A DNA stretch of 64,000 bases, taken from positions 362,001 through 426,000 of the forward strand of contig NZ_CP076132.1 in assembly GCF_018736045.1 (NCBI RefSeq), read 5' to 3'. A program made the translations under genes and the position numbers. Positions 34,017-43,856 of this stretch are shown piece after piece. How positions within the stretch are numbered: position 1 is the first letter of the stretch; each line of letters opens with the position of its first letter. This DNA is from Flammeovirga yaeyamensis. Lineage in GTDB: Bacteria > Bacteroidota > Bacteroidia > Cytophagales > Flammeovirgaceae. Under the pieces are notes generated by a model, which saw only the letters and a program-made list of their open reading frames with translations, did no database searches and was not told the origin of the DNA.

Positions 34017-37000
34017 ATGCACCGACTGATTTTTTTATGTCAAACTTTCAAAATCGTAGTATTTCTTGTTGTTTTCACAACAAGATTTTTGTGTGCTCAG
34101 ACGTTAAGCCCTTCCACGCCAATTGGAGAAAATGAATTGAAATCATGGACAGAAATTCAGGAAACACCCATCGACAGAGTGTTTACTATCCGACAAGATA
34201 AAGAAGGCTTTTTGTGGATTGGATCGGATAGAGGATTATTAAAGTTTGATGGAGGTCAGGTGAAAGTTTTCAACCTTAAAACTGACCCTATAATAGAGAC
34301 AGAATCCATTGTTTTTATAGAATTTGATGTTAATGACCGTCTTTGGTTTGCCACCAAAAGGGGACTTTTTTATTTAAAGGACAACAAAGCTGTTCAGGTT
34401 TTTCATAAAGATGGAAGCAAGGTGAAAAGTATTTTCAGCATGTTTTCTGATGGAAACGGAGTGATTTGGTTTAGTAAACAAAGGAAAATCTATTCTATAG
34501 AAAACAATCAGATAAAAGAACACGATTATCCCATACCTGCTTTATTTCGCATCATGCCTGGAGAGGATGGACAAATCCTAGCTTTGCATACTTATTTAAA
34601 TAATCAGGAATCAATTGTCTACCGTTGGGATCCAAAGACTAATAAGGCAACCAAAATAAGTAAACAGCCTATTCCAGTGATGGCTTTTACAGTAAAACAG
34701 TACCATGATAAACTGTTAATTGGAGGACAATGGGGGGAATTGTGCGAGTTCAATCCAATAAATAATAGATTGCATTATTGGGTGAGGAAGAACGATACTA
34801 AGACTTCTATAAGAAATATTCTTGTTCAGAGTGATGGTGCAATATGGGCAGGAGGTTTTGGTTTGCATAGAGTCTATAACAATAAAGTAAGCACACTTAC
34901 TGAAGAAAATGGTTTATCGTATAATAAAGTTCGTTGTACTTTTATTGATAAAGACGGGAACTTGTGGGTAGGCGCAATGGCAGGTTTAAACTATTTATCG
35001 AATACTCCTTTTAAGCAAATTCCAAAATCAGCAACTAATAAAAATGCTACTTTTCATCGTCCATTGGTTATCAACAATCAAATTGTATTTGGCTCATTAA
35101 ATCAAGGGATGTTTACCTACGATGGAGAAAATGTAGTAAAAATGTTTTCTGATCAGATTATTGGGGATAACATTCTGGAAACCTCAAAAGCATTAAATGG
35201 AAACCTATTGTTATCAACAAATTTGGGAGGTTTTGAAGTAAGTGTTGATAAACGATCCTTGACAGTGGTTAGAAAGATTTGTGATGGTAAAACCAAGGAT
35301 CTCTTTCAATTATCAGATGGACGATTTATAATTAATACGCCTAAAGGATTTTACCTTTCAAAAGAGGATACTTGCACGAGCCTGAGGAAACCTTTTTTAG
35401 AAATTGAAGGATTTAATCGAACCTTAGGAAAAGATTGGATAAGCACCAATAAAGGAGTCTATTTGATAGAGTCGGATACATTAAGGTTATTTGATAAACA
35501 CCCATCATTATCAAAATATATCACTAGTGTCGCACAAGGAGAAGATTCTACTTTATGGATAGGTACCTATGGTAGTGGATTACTTCATATTAAAAATGAA
35601 AATGATGTCATTCATTATGATACAAGAACAAATTTACCAGCAAATCAGGCGATGATGGTCGCTACATCTAAAGCTCAAGGAAATTGGTTCTTTGTTACAC
35701 ACAAGAAAGAGCAATATTTAAGAGAGATTCTTCCTATAACTATCAATGGGGAACAAACACTGCATCTAGGAAAAAAGTTTAAGTGGAATTTTGCCGATGA
35801 TGCTTTCCATGAGGTGGGTTACGATCCGAAGTTTGTCAATTACAATGGTCAACTTTATTTATTAACCGAAGATAATCTGTATCTCTTTCAACCAAGAAAA
35901 GTAAATTACTCTCAACCCAAAGTATTGCTAAAGGAAGTGGTGGTGAACGGTGAAAAATCGGAACGTTTCCCTTCTACTATAGATGCAGATTTGGAACAGT
36001 TGGAGTTTCATTTATCCACATTGGATTTTACTCAGGAAGATCGCCTTACTTATGATTATATGATTGAAGGATACGATAAAAAGTGGATAAATATGCAGAA
36101 CAGATCGATTGCCTATTATAACGATTTACCAGCGGGCAATTATATATTTAAAGCACGAATCAGAAATTCTGATAATACGTTTTCTTATTTATCAACTCCT
36201 TATTCTTTTCAAAAGCTGGAGTTTTGGTATAAAACCATATGGGCTAAACTGATTTATATATTGGTCATCTTCTTTATTGTTGTTGTCGTTTTTCAATGGC
36301 GATTAAAATTGTTAAAACGACAAAGGAGAAAGCTTCAGTTAAAAGTAGATGAAAGAACTCAGGAGCTTCAATACCTAAATGAAAATTTAGAAAACTTAGT
36401 GGAAGAGAGAACCAAAAAGATCTCTCTGTTAAATGAAGATCTAACTCAAAGTGAGGAACGTTTAAAATATGCATTGGAAGCTTCCAAGGATGGTATTTGG
36501 GATCAGAATCTAAAGGAGAAAACCTTAATGATTAGTGAGGCGTCTGCCCATCTTTTAGGTTATGAATTAAACGATTGTGATAAAGCGACAGGGATCCATC
36601 CTTTTATCCATCCTGATGATATTGAAGGTTGGTTGAACTACTATAATACGATTCAACATCAGATGGATAAGGATGAAATAGAAGACCAAGAATTTAGGTT
36701 TCATCATAAAGATGGCCGTTTGATATGGTTGTTGGTGAGAGGAAAGATTGTGGAAAGGGACGGTAGACATCAACCGCAGAGAATTGTAGGAACGTACATC
36801 GACATCACCGAAAAGAAAAAGAAAACACAAGAGATTTTAGAAGCGATTATAAGAACCGAAGACAACGAAAGGCAACGTATTTCTAAAGATATTCACGATG
36901 GATTACAGCAGACTTTAACGATTGCTTCATTGAACTTTCAATCTGTAAAAAAGAATTTGAAGGAAGTATCAAATAGTTTGTTGGAAAAGTTTGAAACGGG

Positions 37001-37478
37001 TTGGGAGTACCTTCAAAAATCAATTACTGAGAGTCGTTCTGTAGCTCATAGTTTAATGCCTAAGGCGATTGTTGACTTCGGGATCATATCGGCTTTTGAT
37101 AGTTTAATTACCGAAGTTGATAAAAGTAGTGAGGAAATACAGTTTTCGTTTTTCCATAATTTCAAAAAGCATCAAATCGAAAATCATCAGATAGAAATTA
37201 CACTTTATAGAATTCTTCAGGAAGGAATCAATAATATTTTTAAGTACTCTAAGGCAACAAAAGTGGATATTCAACTCAAGAATTATGAGGATATCTACAT
37301 GTTAACTATTGAGGATAATGGGGTTGGGTTTGATGTATCTAAAGTGATGCAAGAGAATACAGGACTTGGTTTTAAAGGGATGAAAAATCGACTCGATGCT
37401 ATTGATGGCTTCTTAGAAGTGGAAAGTAGGGAAGGCAGAGGAACGACATTATTAATCGAAATCAATAAGAACTTTTAA
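34017..37478 (+). CDS. Sensor histidine kinase with periplasmic beta-propeller, Y_Y_Y, PAS and HisKA_3 domains
   Basis: I prefer the ATG at 34017 (MHRLIFLCQTFKIVVFLVV, signal cleaved at FLCAQ); an in-frame ATG at 33963 is the alternative. The ~1150-residue protein has ligand-sensor propeller repeats (TIRQDKEGFLWIGSDRGLLKF; IDKDGNLWVGAMAGLNYL; GEDSTLWIGTYGSGLLHI), a Y_Y_Y domain (RLTYDYMIEGYDKKWINMQN) and one membrane helix. A coiled coil, a PAS domain (LKYALEASKDGIWDQN) and a HisKA_3 domain follow; the phosphorylated His is in SKDIHDGLQQ at codon 36894-36896. The HATPase domain ends it (EDNGVGFD, then GLGFKGMKNR). HisKA_3 kinases normally pair with NarL-type regulators, and one lies three genes downstream. 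Confidence 0.9.
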   Translation: MHRLIFLCQTFKIVVFLVVFTTRFLCAQTLSPSTPIGENELKSWTEIQETPIDRVFTIRQDKEGFLWIGSDRGLLKFDGGQVKVFNLKTDPIIETESIVFIEFDVNDRLWFATKRGLFYLKDNKAVQVFHKDGSKVKSIFSMFSDGNGVIWFSKQRKIYSIENNQIKEHDYPIPALFRIMPGEDGQILALHTYLNNQESIVYRWDPKTNKATKISKQPIPVMAFTVKQYHDKLLIGGQWGELCEFNPINNRLHYWVRKNDTKTSIRNILVQSDGAIWAGGFGLHRVYNNKVSTLTEENGLSYNKVRCTFIDKDGNLWVGAMAGLNYLSNTPFKQIPKSATNKNATFHRPLVINNQIVFGSLNQGMFTYDGENVVKMFSDQIIGDNILETSKALNGNLLLSTNLGGFEVSVDKRSLTVVRKICDGKTKDLFQLSDGRFIINTPKGFYLSKEDTCTSLRKPFLEIEGFNRTLGKDWISTNKGVYLIESDTLRLFDKHPSLSKYITSVAQGEDSTLWIGTYGSGLLHIKNENDVIHYDTRTNLPANQAMMVATSKAQGNWFFVTHKKEQYLREILPITINGEQTLHLGKKFKWNFADDAFHEVGYDPKFVNYNGQLYLLTEDNLYLFQPRKVNYSQPKVLLKEVVVNGEKSERFPSTIDADLEQLEFHLSTLDFTQEDRLTYDYMIEGYDKKWINMQNRSIAYYNDLPAGNYIFKARIRNSDNTFSYLSTPYSFQKLEFWYKTIWAKLIYILVIFFIVVVVFQWRLKLLKRQRRKLQLKVDERTQELQYLNENLENLVEERTKKISLLNEDLTQSEERLKYALEASKDGIWDQNLKEKTLMISEASAHLLGYELNDCDKATGIHPFIHPDDIEGWLNYYNTIQHQMDKDEIEDQEFRFHHKDGRLIWLLVRGKIVERDGRHQPQRIVGTYIDITEKKKKTQEILEAIIRTEDNERQRISKDIHDGLQQTLTIASLNFQSVKKNLKEVSNSLLEKFETGWEYLQKSITESRSVAHSLMPKAIVDFGIISAFDSLITEVDKSSEEIQFSFFHNFKKHQIENHQIEITLYRILQEGINNIFKYSKATKVDIQLKNYEDIYMLTIEDNGVGFDVSKVMQENTGLGFKGMKNRLDAIDGFLEVESREGRGTTLLIEINKNF

Positions 37479-37479
37479 T

Positions 37480-40128
37480 ATGAAAAGGATGAACAAAAAT
37501 ATTTTCATAAGTATCTTCTTGATATTCAATTTTAGTTTTGCTTTCGGACAAAACAAGGCTGATTCTTTATGGAATATATGGTCTGATGTTAACCGAGAAG
37601 ACACCACTCGTCTAGAGGCATTATTCGAACATAGTAGGGAAATTATTAAAAAGAATACAGATAGCGTATTCACTATATCAGATATTGGTTATCATTTTGC
37701 CAAAGAAAAAAAACTATTGAAATACCAATCTTCAGCCTTAGTTATAAGAGGGAAAGCTTTGTATAGAAAAGGACGATATACTGAAGCTGAAAATACATTT
37801 AATGAAGCTTTAATTTTAGGTAGAGAGGCCAAAGATAGTTTGTCGGTTTCAAGAGCAATATATGGCATTGGATCTACCTATTATGCCAGAGGAGAATACG
37901 ATACCACATTAGAATATTATAAGAAAAGTTACGCTATCTCTTTATTGCTAAATGATAAAGTTCGTATGGCTGATGTGATGAACAATATTGGCATAATCAA
38001 CCTGATCCAAAAAGACTATGAAGAAGCGGAGAAGAACCTAAAAAGATGTCACGAACTTTATACAGAAGCTGGTATTTTGAGAAGTGCACCACTAAATAAC
38101 CTAGCAATATTAAAATCAAGAAAAGGAGATGTTGGAGCGGCGGTCGAACTACAATTTGAAGCATTAAAAATTAATGAGAAAAAGAAGAATGACTATTCTA
38201 TTGCATACACCTATATGAATATTGCGAATACTTATTCTCAACTTAAAGACGATGAAAATTACCTGAAATATACTCAGAAAAGCTATGATATTAGAAAACG
38301 AATTGATGATAAAGCAGGGATGTTAAGGTGTTTATCTGGCTTTGGTATATTCTATAATAAAAAGAAAGAATATGATAAAGCCCTAGAATATTATAATGAA
38401 GCTTTATCGATTGCTTTAGAATTAGATCGTAAACTTTCCATCAGCAATATTCTTATTAATAAAGCACTGATAAAATTAAGAACCGATCAATTAGAAGGTG
38501 TTCTGGAGATGATCAATAATACCTTAGAGATCAATAAAAAATTGGATAACAAAAAAGGGATTGCAAACTGTTATTATAGTTATGGTATCTATTACAAGAA
38601 GAAAGGAAACTATGATAAAGGGCTCTATTATGTGAATAAAGCTATGACGCTAGCTGAAGGATTAGAAATTGAACAAACTAGAGATTTTTCAAAAGAGTTA
38701 TATAAAATATATTCAAAACTAGGGCAAAATCAAAAGGCTTTAAAAAACTATGAAATTTATATTGAAACTAGAGATAGTGTATTAAATCTGGAAAGTCAAC
38801 AAGATGTATTACATCAACAATATACTTATGAAAACGAAAAGAGGGCTTTATCAGATAGTCTGAATTACGCAAATAAGCAACTGATTCATCAAGAGAAATT
38901 AACCCAATCAAGAAATCAGAAAACAGCTTTAATTATCATATTGGCTTTGGTTACAATGTTTACTGTTTTTGCTGTCAATAGAGTTCGTTTTACCAGAAAA
39001 CAAAAAAGAATCATTGAAGGGCAAGTTGTAGCATTGAATGAGTTGAATGATAATTTGGAAGAGAAAGTGATCGAACGATCAAAAAAAATTGCCGACAGAG
39101 AGGAACAGCTTAGATATGCATTGGAAGCTTCTAATGATGGTATTTGGGATTGGAATATAAAATCAAATCGTATGATATTCAGTCCTGCATTATTCACGAT
39201 GCTGGGTTATGCACCTTATGAGTTTGAAGAGAAACGGGAGGAGATTCAACATCGTATCCATCCAGATGATCTAAAGAAAATAGATGCGGCCTCTTATCTT
39301 GATTTAATACTTCAAACCAAAGAGGGAAATATGGTGACAGAAGCCAGGTTAAAAAATAAATTCGGAAAGTATATTTGGGTACAGATCAAAGGTAAAGTTG
39401 TGTCTAGAGATGCTAGTGGAAATCCTGATAGAGTGGTTGGAACATTTACTGATATTACATCAATTAAACAAAAAGCACAGGATATTCTGAATGCTGTAAT
39501 GACAACGGAGGATATAGAAAGAAATAGAATCTCCAAAGATATACATGATGGTTTACAGCAAACGCTAACGGTATCCTCATTGAATTTCCAAAAAGTAAAA
39601 AAGAGTATTAATGAGTTACCAACTGAAGTTATTGAAACTTTTGATATAGGTTATGATTACCTTCAAAAGTCCATTACAGAAAGTCGAAGTGTTGCTCACC
39701 ACTTAATGCCAAAGGCAATTGTAGATTTTGGAATAATCAAAGCATTTGAAGACTTGATATACGAGGTAGATAAAAGTGCTGATACAATCGAATTTGAGTT
39801 CTTCCATAATTTTGGTGAGCAACAAATAAATAACCAGCAAGTAAAATTGACCTTATACCGTATTCTTCAAGAAGGTATCAACAATATATTTAAGTATTCT
39901 AAAGCGACAAAAGTAGACATCCAATTAAAAAATTATGAAGATATCTATATGCTGACTATTGAGGATAATGGAGTAGGATTTGATGCTCCAAAAGTATTGA
40001 AGGAAGAGTCGGGTATGGGATTTAAAGGAATGAAAAATCGATTGGATGCTATTGATGGATTTTTAGAAGTGGAAAGTAAAGAAGGAAGAGGAACGACAAT
40101 TTTGGTAGAAATTAATAAGAACTTTTAG
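37480..40128 (+). CDS. TPR-PAS-HisKA_3 sensor histidine kinase, copy 1
   Basis: The 882-residue protein has a signal peptide (ending AFGQ), then about seven periplasmic TPR repeats (SRAIYGIGSTYYARGEYDTT; NNIGIINLIQKDYEEAEKNL; KKEYDKALEYYNEALSIA). A membrane helix (ALIIILALVTMFTVFAV), a coiled coil and a PAS domain (LRYALEASNDGIWDWN) follow. The HisKA_3 domain has the phosphorylated His689 in SKDIHDGLQQ, and the HATPase domain has EDNGVGFD. Start and stop are separated from the previous gene by one base, so translation is coupled. The C-terminal half is closely similar to the kinase upstream and almost identical to the next one. Confidence 0.92.
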   Translation: MKRMNKNIFISIFLIFNFSFAFGQNKADSLWNIWSDVNREDTTRLEALFEHSREIIKKNTDSVFTISDIGYHFAKEKKLLKYQSSALVIRGKALYRKGRYTEAENTFNEALILGREAKDSLSVSRAIYGIGSTYYARGEYDTTLEYYKKSYAISLLLNDKVRMADVMNNIGIINLIQKDYEEAEKNLKRCHELYTEAGILRSAPLNNLAILKSRKGDVGAAVELQFEALKINEKKKNDYSIAYTYMNIANTYSQLKDDENYLKYTQKSYDIRKRIDDKAGMLRCLSGFGIFYNKKKEYDKALEYYNEALSIALELDRKLSISNILINKALIKLRTDQLEGVLEMINNTLEINKKLDNKKGIANCYYSYGIYYKKKGNYDKGLYYVNKAMTLAEGLEIEQTRDFSKELYKIYSKLGQNQKALKNYEIYIETRDSVLNLESQQDVLHQQYTYENEKRALSDSLNYANKQLIHQEKLTQSRNQKTALIIILALVTMFTVFAVNRVRFTRKQKRIIEGQVVALNELNDNLEEKVIERSKKIADREEQLRYALEASNDGIWDWNIKSNRMIFSPALFTMLGYAPYEFEEKREEIQHRIHPDDLKKIDAASYLDLILQTKEGNMVTEARLKNKFGKYIWVQIKGKVVSRDASGNPDRVVGTFTDITSIKQKAQDILNAVMTTEDIERNRISKDIHDGLQQTLTVSSLNFQKVKKSINELPTEVIETFDIGYDYLQKSITESRSVAHHLMPKAIVDFGIIKAFEDLIYEVDKSADTIEFEFFHNFGEQQINNQQVKLTLYRILQEGINNIFKYSKATKVDIQLKNYEDIYMLTIEDNGVGFDAPKVLKEESGMGFKGMKNRLDAIDGFLEVESKEGRGTTILVEINKNF

Positions 40129-40129
40129 T

Positions 40130-42778
40130 ATGAATTGGAAGAACAAATATTTCTTGATAAGTATTCTACTGCTGTTGATGTCAAATGTATCAATTTGCCA
40201 GACAGAGACGGATTCTTTGTGGGATGTTTGGACTGACCTAAAAGCAGAAGATACCACACGTTTAGAGGCTCTTCTTCAATTTGGAGGTGAAATGGCAAAA
40301 ACAAATTCAGATAGTGTATTAATACTTTCTGAAATGGGATATCAATATGCTTTGGAAAATAATCTATTAAACTATCAAGCAAAAGCCTTAAACCTGAAGG
40401 CGAAAACATTGTATAGAAAAGGAGAGTATGATGACTCCGAAGAAATTTATAATCAAGCGATTATTCTAGGACGAAAAGCGGAGGATAGTTTATTGGTTGC
40501 CACATCTTTTCAAGGCATTGGAACGGTGTATTATGCTAGAGGAGAATATGAAACTTCGATTGATTATTATCAAAAAAGTTACGCGATATCTTCTATTTTA
40601 AATGATAATATTCTGATGGGTGATGTGATGAATAATATCGGAATCATTAATGTGATTCAGAAAGATTATGAAAGAGCAGAGAAGAGTCTAAAGAAATGCG
40701 ATTCGTTATATATGGCTGCAGGTGACCAAAGAAGTGCTCCATTAACGAACCTTGCAGTATTAAAATTCAGAAAGGGCGACCTTATCCAATCAATGGAATT
40801 GTATCTCCAAGCAGTAAGAATAAACGAAAAAAATGGAGACGATTACTCTAACGCTTTTGCCTATTCTAATATCGCCAATATTTATTTTGATTTGAATGAT
40901 TTTGAAAGGTATGAAGAGTACATTAATAAAAGTCTTGAAATTAGAAGAAAGCTAGGAGATAAAGCCGGTATTTTAAATAACACATTGAACTTGGGGTTAG
41001 GCTATTCCAATGAGGATCAATATGAAAAAGCATTACCAATTTTAGAAGAAAGTCTAGCTTTAGCCAAAGAGATTGATGATAAAAACTCGGAAGCTCATAT
41101 CTTAGTTCATTTAGCTTTTCTTCAGGTGAAATTGAATGAAACTGAAAACACTTTGGCCACTATTAATGATGCTTTAAATATAAATAAGAAACTAGGAAAC
41201 CAATTAGGAATAGCACTTTGTAATAAAGCTTACGGAAATTACTACAAAATAAAAGGGAATAATTCAAAAGCACTGATTTATTACAAAAAAGGATTGAAGA
41301 TTGCTAAAGAGACAGATCTTGAGCAAACAAAAGATATTTCTGAAAAGATCTATGAAATATATAAAATGCAAAATAATAGTACTGAAGCGTTAAAGGCTTT
41401 TGAACTTTTTGTCACTTCAAAAGATAGCGTTCATAACCTCGAAACGCAAAAGGTAGTTTTGCATCAACAGTATAAGTATGAGAATGATAAAAGGGCTTTA
41501 TCAGATAGTCTAAATTATGCAAGTCAGCAACAAATCCAACAGGAAAAACTAATTCAATCTAAAAATCAAAAGACCGCATTAATCATCATCTTAGCTTTAG
41601 TGACGATATTTACAATTTTTGCTATAAATAGAGTTCTATTAATAAGAAGTCAAAAGAAAATTATTGAAGGACAAGTTGTAGAACTGAATGAGCTGAACGA
41701 AAACTTAGAGGAAAAAGTCATCGAGCGATCACAAAAGATAGCCGATCGAGAGGAACAGCTAAGGTATGCATTGGAAGCTTCTAATGATGGTATTTGGGAT
41801 TGGAAGGTGAAATCTGATCGTATGATATTCAGTCCTGCATTATACACTATGTTAGGTTATGTACCTTATGAGTTTGAAGAGACACGGGAAGAAATACAAA
41901 ATCGTATTCATCTAGATGATCTTAAAAAAATAGAAGCTGATTCTTATTTGGATTTAATCCTTCAGAGCAAAGAGGGTAATTTGATTACAGAAGCCAGATT
42001 AAAAAATAAATTCGGAAAGTATATTTGGGTACAAATCAAAGGTAAAGTAGTTTCTAGGGATAATATCGGAAACCCTGATAGAGTGGTTGGCACCTTCACT
42101 GACATTACATCAATTAAACAAAAAGCACAGGATATTCTAAATGCGGTGATGACAACAGAGGACATAGAAAGAAATAGAATTTCCAAAGATATACATGATG
42201 GTTTACAGCAAACGCTAACAGTTTCTTCATTGAATTTTCAAAAAGTAAGAAAAAGCATTGATGATTTACCGGCTGAAGTAATAGAAACTTTTGGAATAGG
42301 TTATGATTACCTTCAAAAGTCGATTAACGAAAGTCGCCATGTAGCACATAATTTGATGCCTAAAGCCATTGTAGATTTTGGAATAATCAAAGCCTTTGAA
42401 GATTTGATATATGAGGTAGATAAAAGTACAGATAGCATCGAATTTGAGTTCTTCCATAATTTTGGTGAGCATCAAATAAATAACCAACAAGTAAGATTGA
42501 CCTTATACCGTATTCTTCAAGAAGGTATCAACAATATATTTAAGTATTCTAAAGCGACAAAAGTAGACATTCAATTAAAAAACTATGAGGATATTTATAT
42601 GCTGACTATTGAGGACAATGGCGTAGGTTTTGATGCAGAAAAAGTATTAAAAGAGGAAAGTGGTTTAGGGTTTAAAGGAATGAAAAATCGATTGGATGCA
42701 ATTGGCGGCTTTTTAGAAATAGAGAGTAAAGAAGGTAGAGGAACTACTTTAGTAATAGAGATTAATAAAAATTTTTAA
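40130..42778 (+). CDS. TPR-PAS-HisKA_3 sensor histidine kinase, copy 2 (tandem paralogue)
   Basis: This 882-residue protein has the same length and domain order as its neighbour: signal peptide, TPR sensor region, membrane helix (ALIIILALVTIFTIFAI), PAS, HisKA_3 (His689 in SKDIHDGLQQ) and HATPase. The catalytic half differs by only a small fraction of residues and even the DNA is nearly identical for long stretches. The TPR half has diverged much more (DRQLEG versus NETENT regions, for example). That pattern fits tandem duplication, then either gene conversion in the kinase half or diversification of sensing. It is one base from the previous gene and 12 bases from the regulator gene. Confidence 0.92.
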   Translation: MNWKNKYFLISILLLLMSNVSICQTETDSLWDVWTDLKAEDTTRLEALLQFGGEMAKTNSDSVLILSEMGYQYALENNLLNYQAKALNLKAKTLYRKGEYDDSEEIYNQAIILGRKAEDSLLVATSFQGIGTVYYARGEYETSIDYYQKSYAISSILNDNILMGDVMNNIGIINVIQKDYERAEKSLKKCDSLYMAAGDQRSAPLTNLAVLKFRKGDLIQSMELYLQAVRINEKNGDDYSNAFAYSNIANIYFDLNDFERYEEYINKSLEIRRKLGDKAGILNNTLNLGLGYSNEDQYEKALPILEESLALAKEIDDKNSEAHILVHLAFLQVKLNETENTLATINDALNINKKLGNQLGIALCNKAYGNYYKIKGNNSKALIYYKKGLKIAKETDLEQTKDISEKIYEIYKMQNNSTEALKAFELFVTSKDSVHNLETQKVVLHQQYKYENDKRALSDSLNYASQQQIQQEKLIQSKNQKTALIIILALVTIFTIFAINRVLLIRSQKKIIEGQVVELNELNENLEEKVIERSQKIADREEQLRYALEASNDGIWDWKVKSDRMIFSPALYTMLGYVPYEFEETREEIQNRIHLDDLKKIEADSYLDLILQSKEGNLITEARLKNKFGKYIWVQIKGKVVSRDNIGNPDRVVGTFTDITSIKQKAQDILNAVMTTEDIERNRISKDIHDGLQQTLTVSSLNFQKVRKSIDDLPAEVIETFGIGYDYLQKSINESRHVAHNLMPKAIVDFGIIKAFEDLIYEVDKSTDSIEFEFFHNFGEHQINNQQVRLTLYRILQEGINNIFKYSKATKVDIQLKNYEDIYMLTIEDNGVGFDAEKVLKEESGLGFKGMKNRLDAIGGFLEIESKEGRGTTLVIEINKNF

Positions 42779-42790
42779 TAGATATATAAA

Positions 42791-43450
42791 ATGGGAAAGA
42801 TTAAACTATTCTTGGTTGATGATCACAAAATGATTCGAGAAGGATTAAAAAATTTCTTATTAGATGAAAGTGATTTTGAGATTACTGGTGAGGCTGAAAA
42901 TGGTAAAGAGTGTTTGGATCAATTGGAAAAAAATAGTGATATCGACATTCTATTAACCGATGTGAATATGCCTATCATGGACGGTTTGGAGTTGGTTCAA
43001 AATGTAAAGGATAAATATCCGAACATAAAGATTATGGCACTTACCATGTTAGGTGAAAGTCAACATATTAAAAAAATGTTAGGCGAAGGTGCTATGGGGT
43101 ACTTATTGAAAAACTGTAGCGAACAAGAATTGATTAATGGTATTCGAATGGTGTATTCTGGAGGGACATATTACTCACCTGAAGTAACTAATGCAATAAT
43201 TAATAACATTAGAAAGGTGAAACCTCAAAAGTCGAATGTGGCATTAGAAGTACCTTTATCAGAAAGAGAAACGGAAGTACTCCATCTAATTTTAAAGGAA
43301 AAGACCAATAAAGAAATTGCTGATGAACTATTTATTAGTGTTCGAACAGTTGATGCTCACAAAAGAAATTTATTAGACAAAACAGGTAGTAAAAACCTGG
43401 CAGGATTAATTCTATATGCAATAGACCGCGAATTATTTGACGATATTTAA
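42791..43450 (+). CDS. NarL/LuxR-family response regulator
   Basis: The 219-residue protein has a receiver domain with the acidic pair in FLVDDHKMI, the phosphorylated Asp57 in LLTDVNMPIMDG, the Thr in ALTM and Lys in YLLKN. A LuxR-type helix-turn-helix follows (LSERETEVLHLILKEKTNKEIADELFISVRTVDAHKRN). It is the obvious output protein for the three HisKA_3 kinases immediately upstream, and all four genes are packed within 12 bases of each other. NarL-type dimers bind short inverted repeats, so it is the leading candidate for the TAGGT-N5-ACCTA sites found in this window; that link is inferred. Confidence 0.95.
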   Translation: MGKIKLFLVDDHKMIREGLKNFLLDESDFEITGEAENGKECLDQLEKNSDIDILLTDVNMPIMDGLELVQNVKDKYPNIKIMALTMLGESQHIKKMLGEGAMGYLLKNCSEQELINGIRMVYSGGTYYSPEVTNAIINNIRKVKPQKSNVALEVPLSERETEVLHLILKEKTNKEIADELFISVRTVDAHKRNLLDKTGSKNLAGLILYAIDRELFDDI

Positions 43451-43500
43451 AAAAATAGCAAAATAGGTAATTCTCTAATAGACGTCTTTTCAAAACCCAT

Positions 43501-43508
43501 TAGTTTTG
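43501..43508 (+). promoter_or_regulatory. -7 promoter box TAGTTTTG before the degenerate receiver gene
   Basis: TAGTTTTG matches TAnnTTTG exactly, 18 bases before the ATG at 43526. A partial dyad (TAGGTAATTCTCTAA, 43464-43478) lies upstream but at a different spacing (34 bp to TTTG) from the four aligned promoters. Confidence 0.5.
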
Positions 43509-43525
43509 TTGAAAACCTAAATTGA

Positions 43526-43855
43526 ATGAATTTATTAATTGGAAAAGACAACAGTCTAAATAATAAACTTATTGAACAGATATACTATTTAACACCAATA
43601 AAAAGAGTTGAATTAAACGATATTTTAGAGCAAAAAATCACTTCAAGAGGATACATCTTTGTTAACCTTTTGGATGTTGATCTACCTTCTTCTAAAGTAT
43701 TAAGTATCATCAAAAATAAGTTTCCTAACGATTGTATAGTAGCAATGCACTGCTTTCAGGTAGATCATATGATCAACAACCTAATGGAAGAAGGGTACAA
43801 TGCTTATATTTCAATTTTAGATTTTTCAGAAGACTTATCATCTATTTTACCCTAA
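43526..43855 (+). CDS. Degenerate receiver-like protein (pseudo-receiver), 109 residues
   Basis: The 109-residue protein aligns with a receiver domain. The core strand motif YIFVNLLDVDLP corresponds to ILLTDVNMP of the upstream regulator, and IIKNKFPNDCIVAMH to NVKDKYPNIKIMALT. The conserved chemistry is largely lost: the N-terminal acidic pair is replaced (LLIGKDN), the loop after the Asp lacks three residues, the switch Thr is His, and the Lys before the last helix is absent (YISIL). It probably cannot be phosphorylated in the normal way. It may bind a kinase or the regulator as a decoy or stabiliser. It has its own -7 box upstream. Confidence 0.7.
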   Translation: MNLLIGKDNSLNNKLIEQIYYLTPIKRVELNDILEQKITSRGYIFVNLLDVDLPSSKVLSIIKNKFPNDCIVAMHCFQVDHMINNLMEEGYNAYISILDFSEDLSSILP

Positions 43856-43856
43856 C

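Noticed and set aside
43464-43478. TAGGTAATTCTCTAA upstream of the degenerate receiver gene as a fifth regulon member
   Set aside because: Only one arm is good and the distance to the TTTG is 34 bp instead of 60, so I list the promoter but leave the site out of the set.
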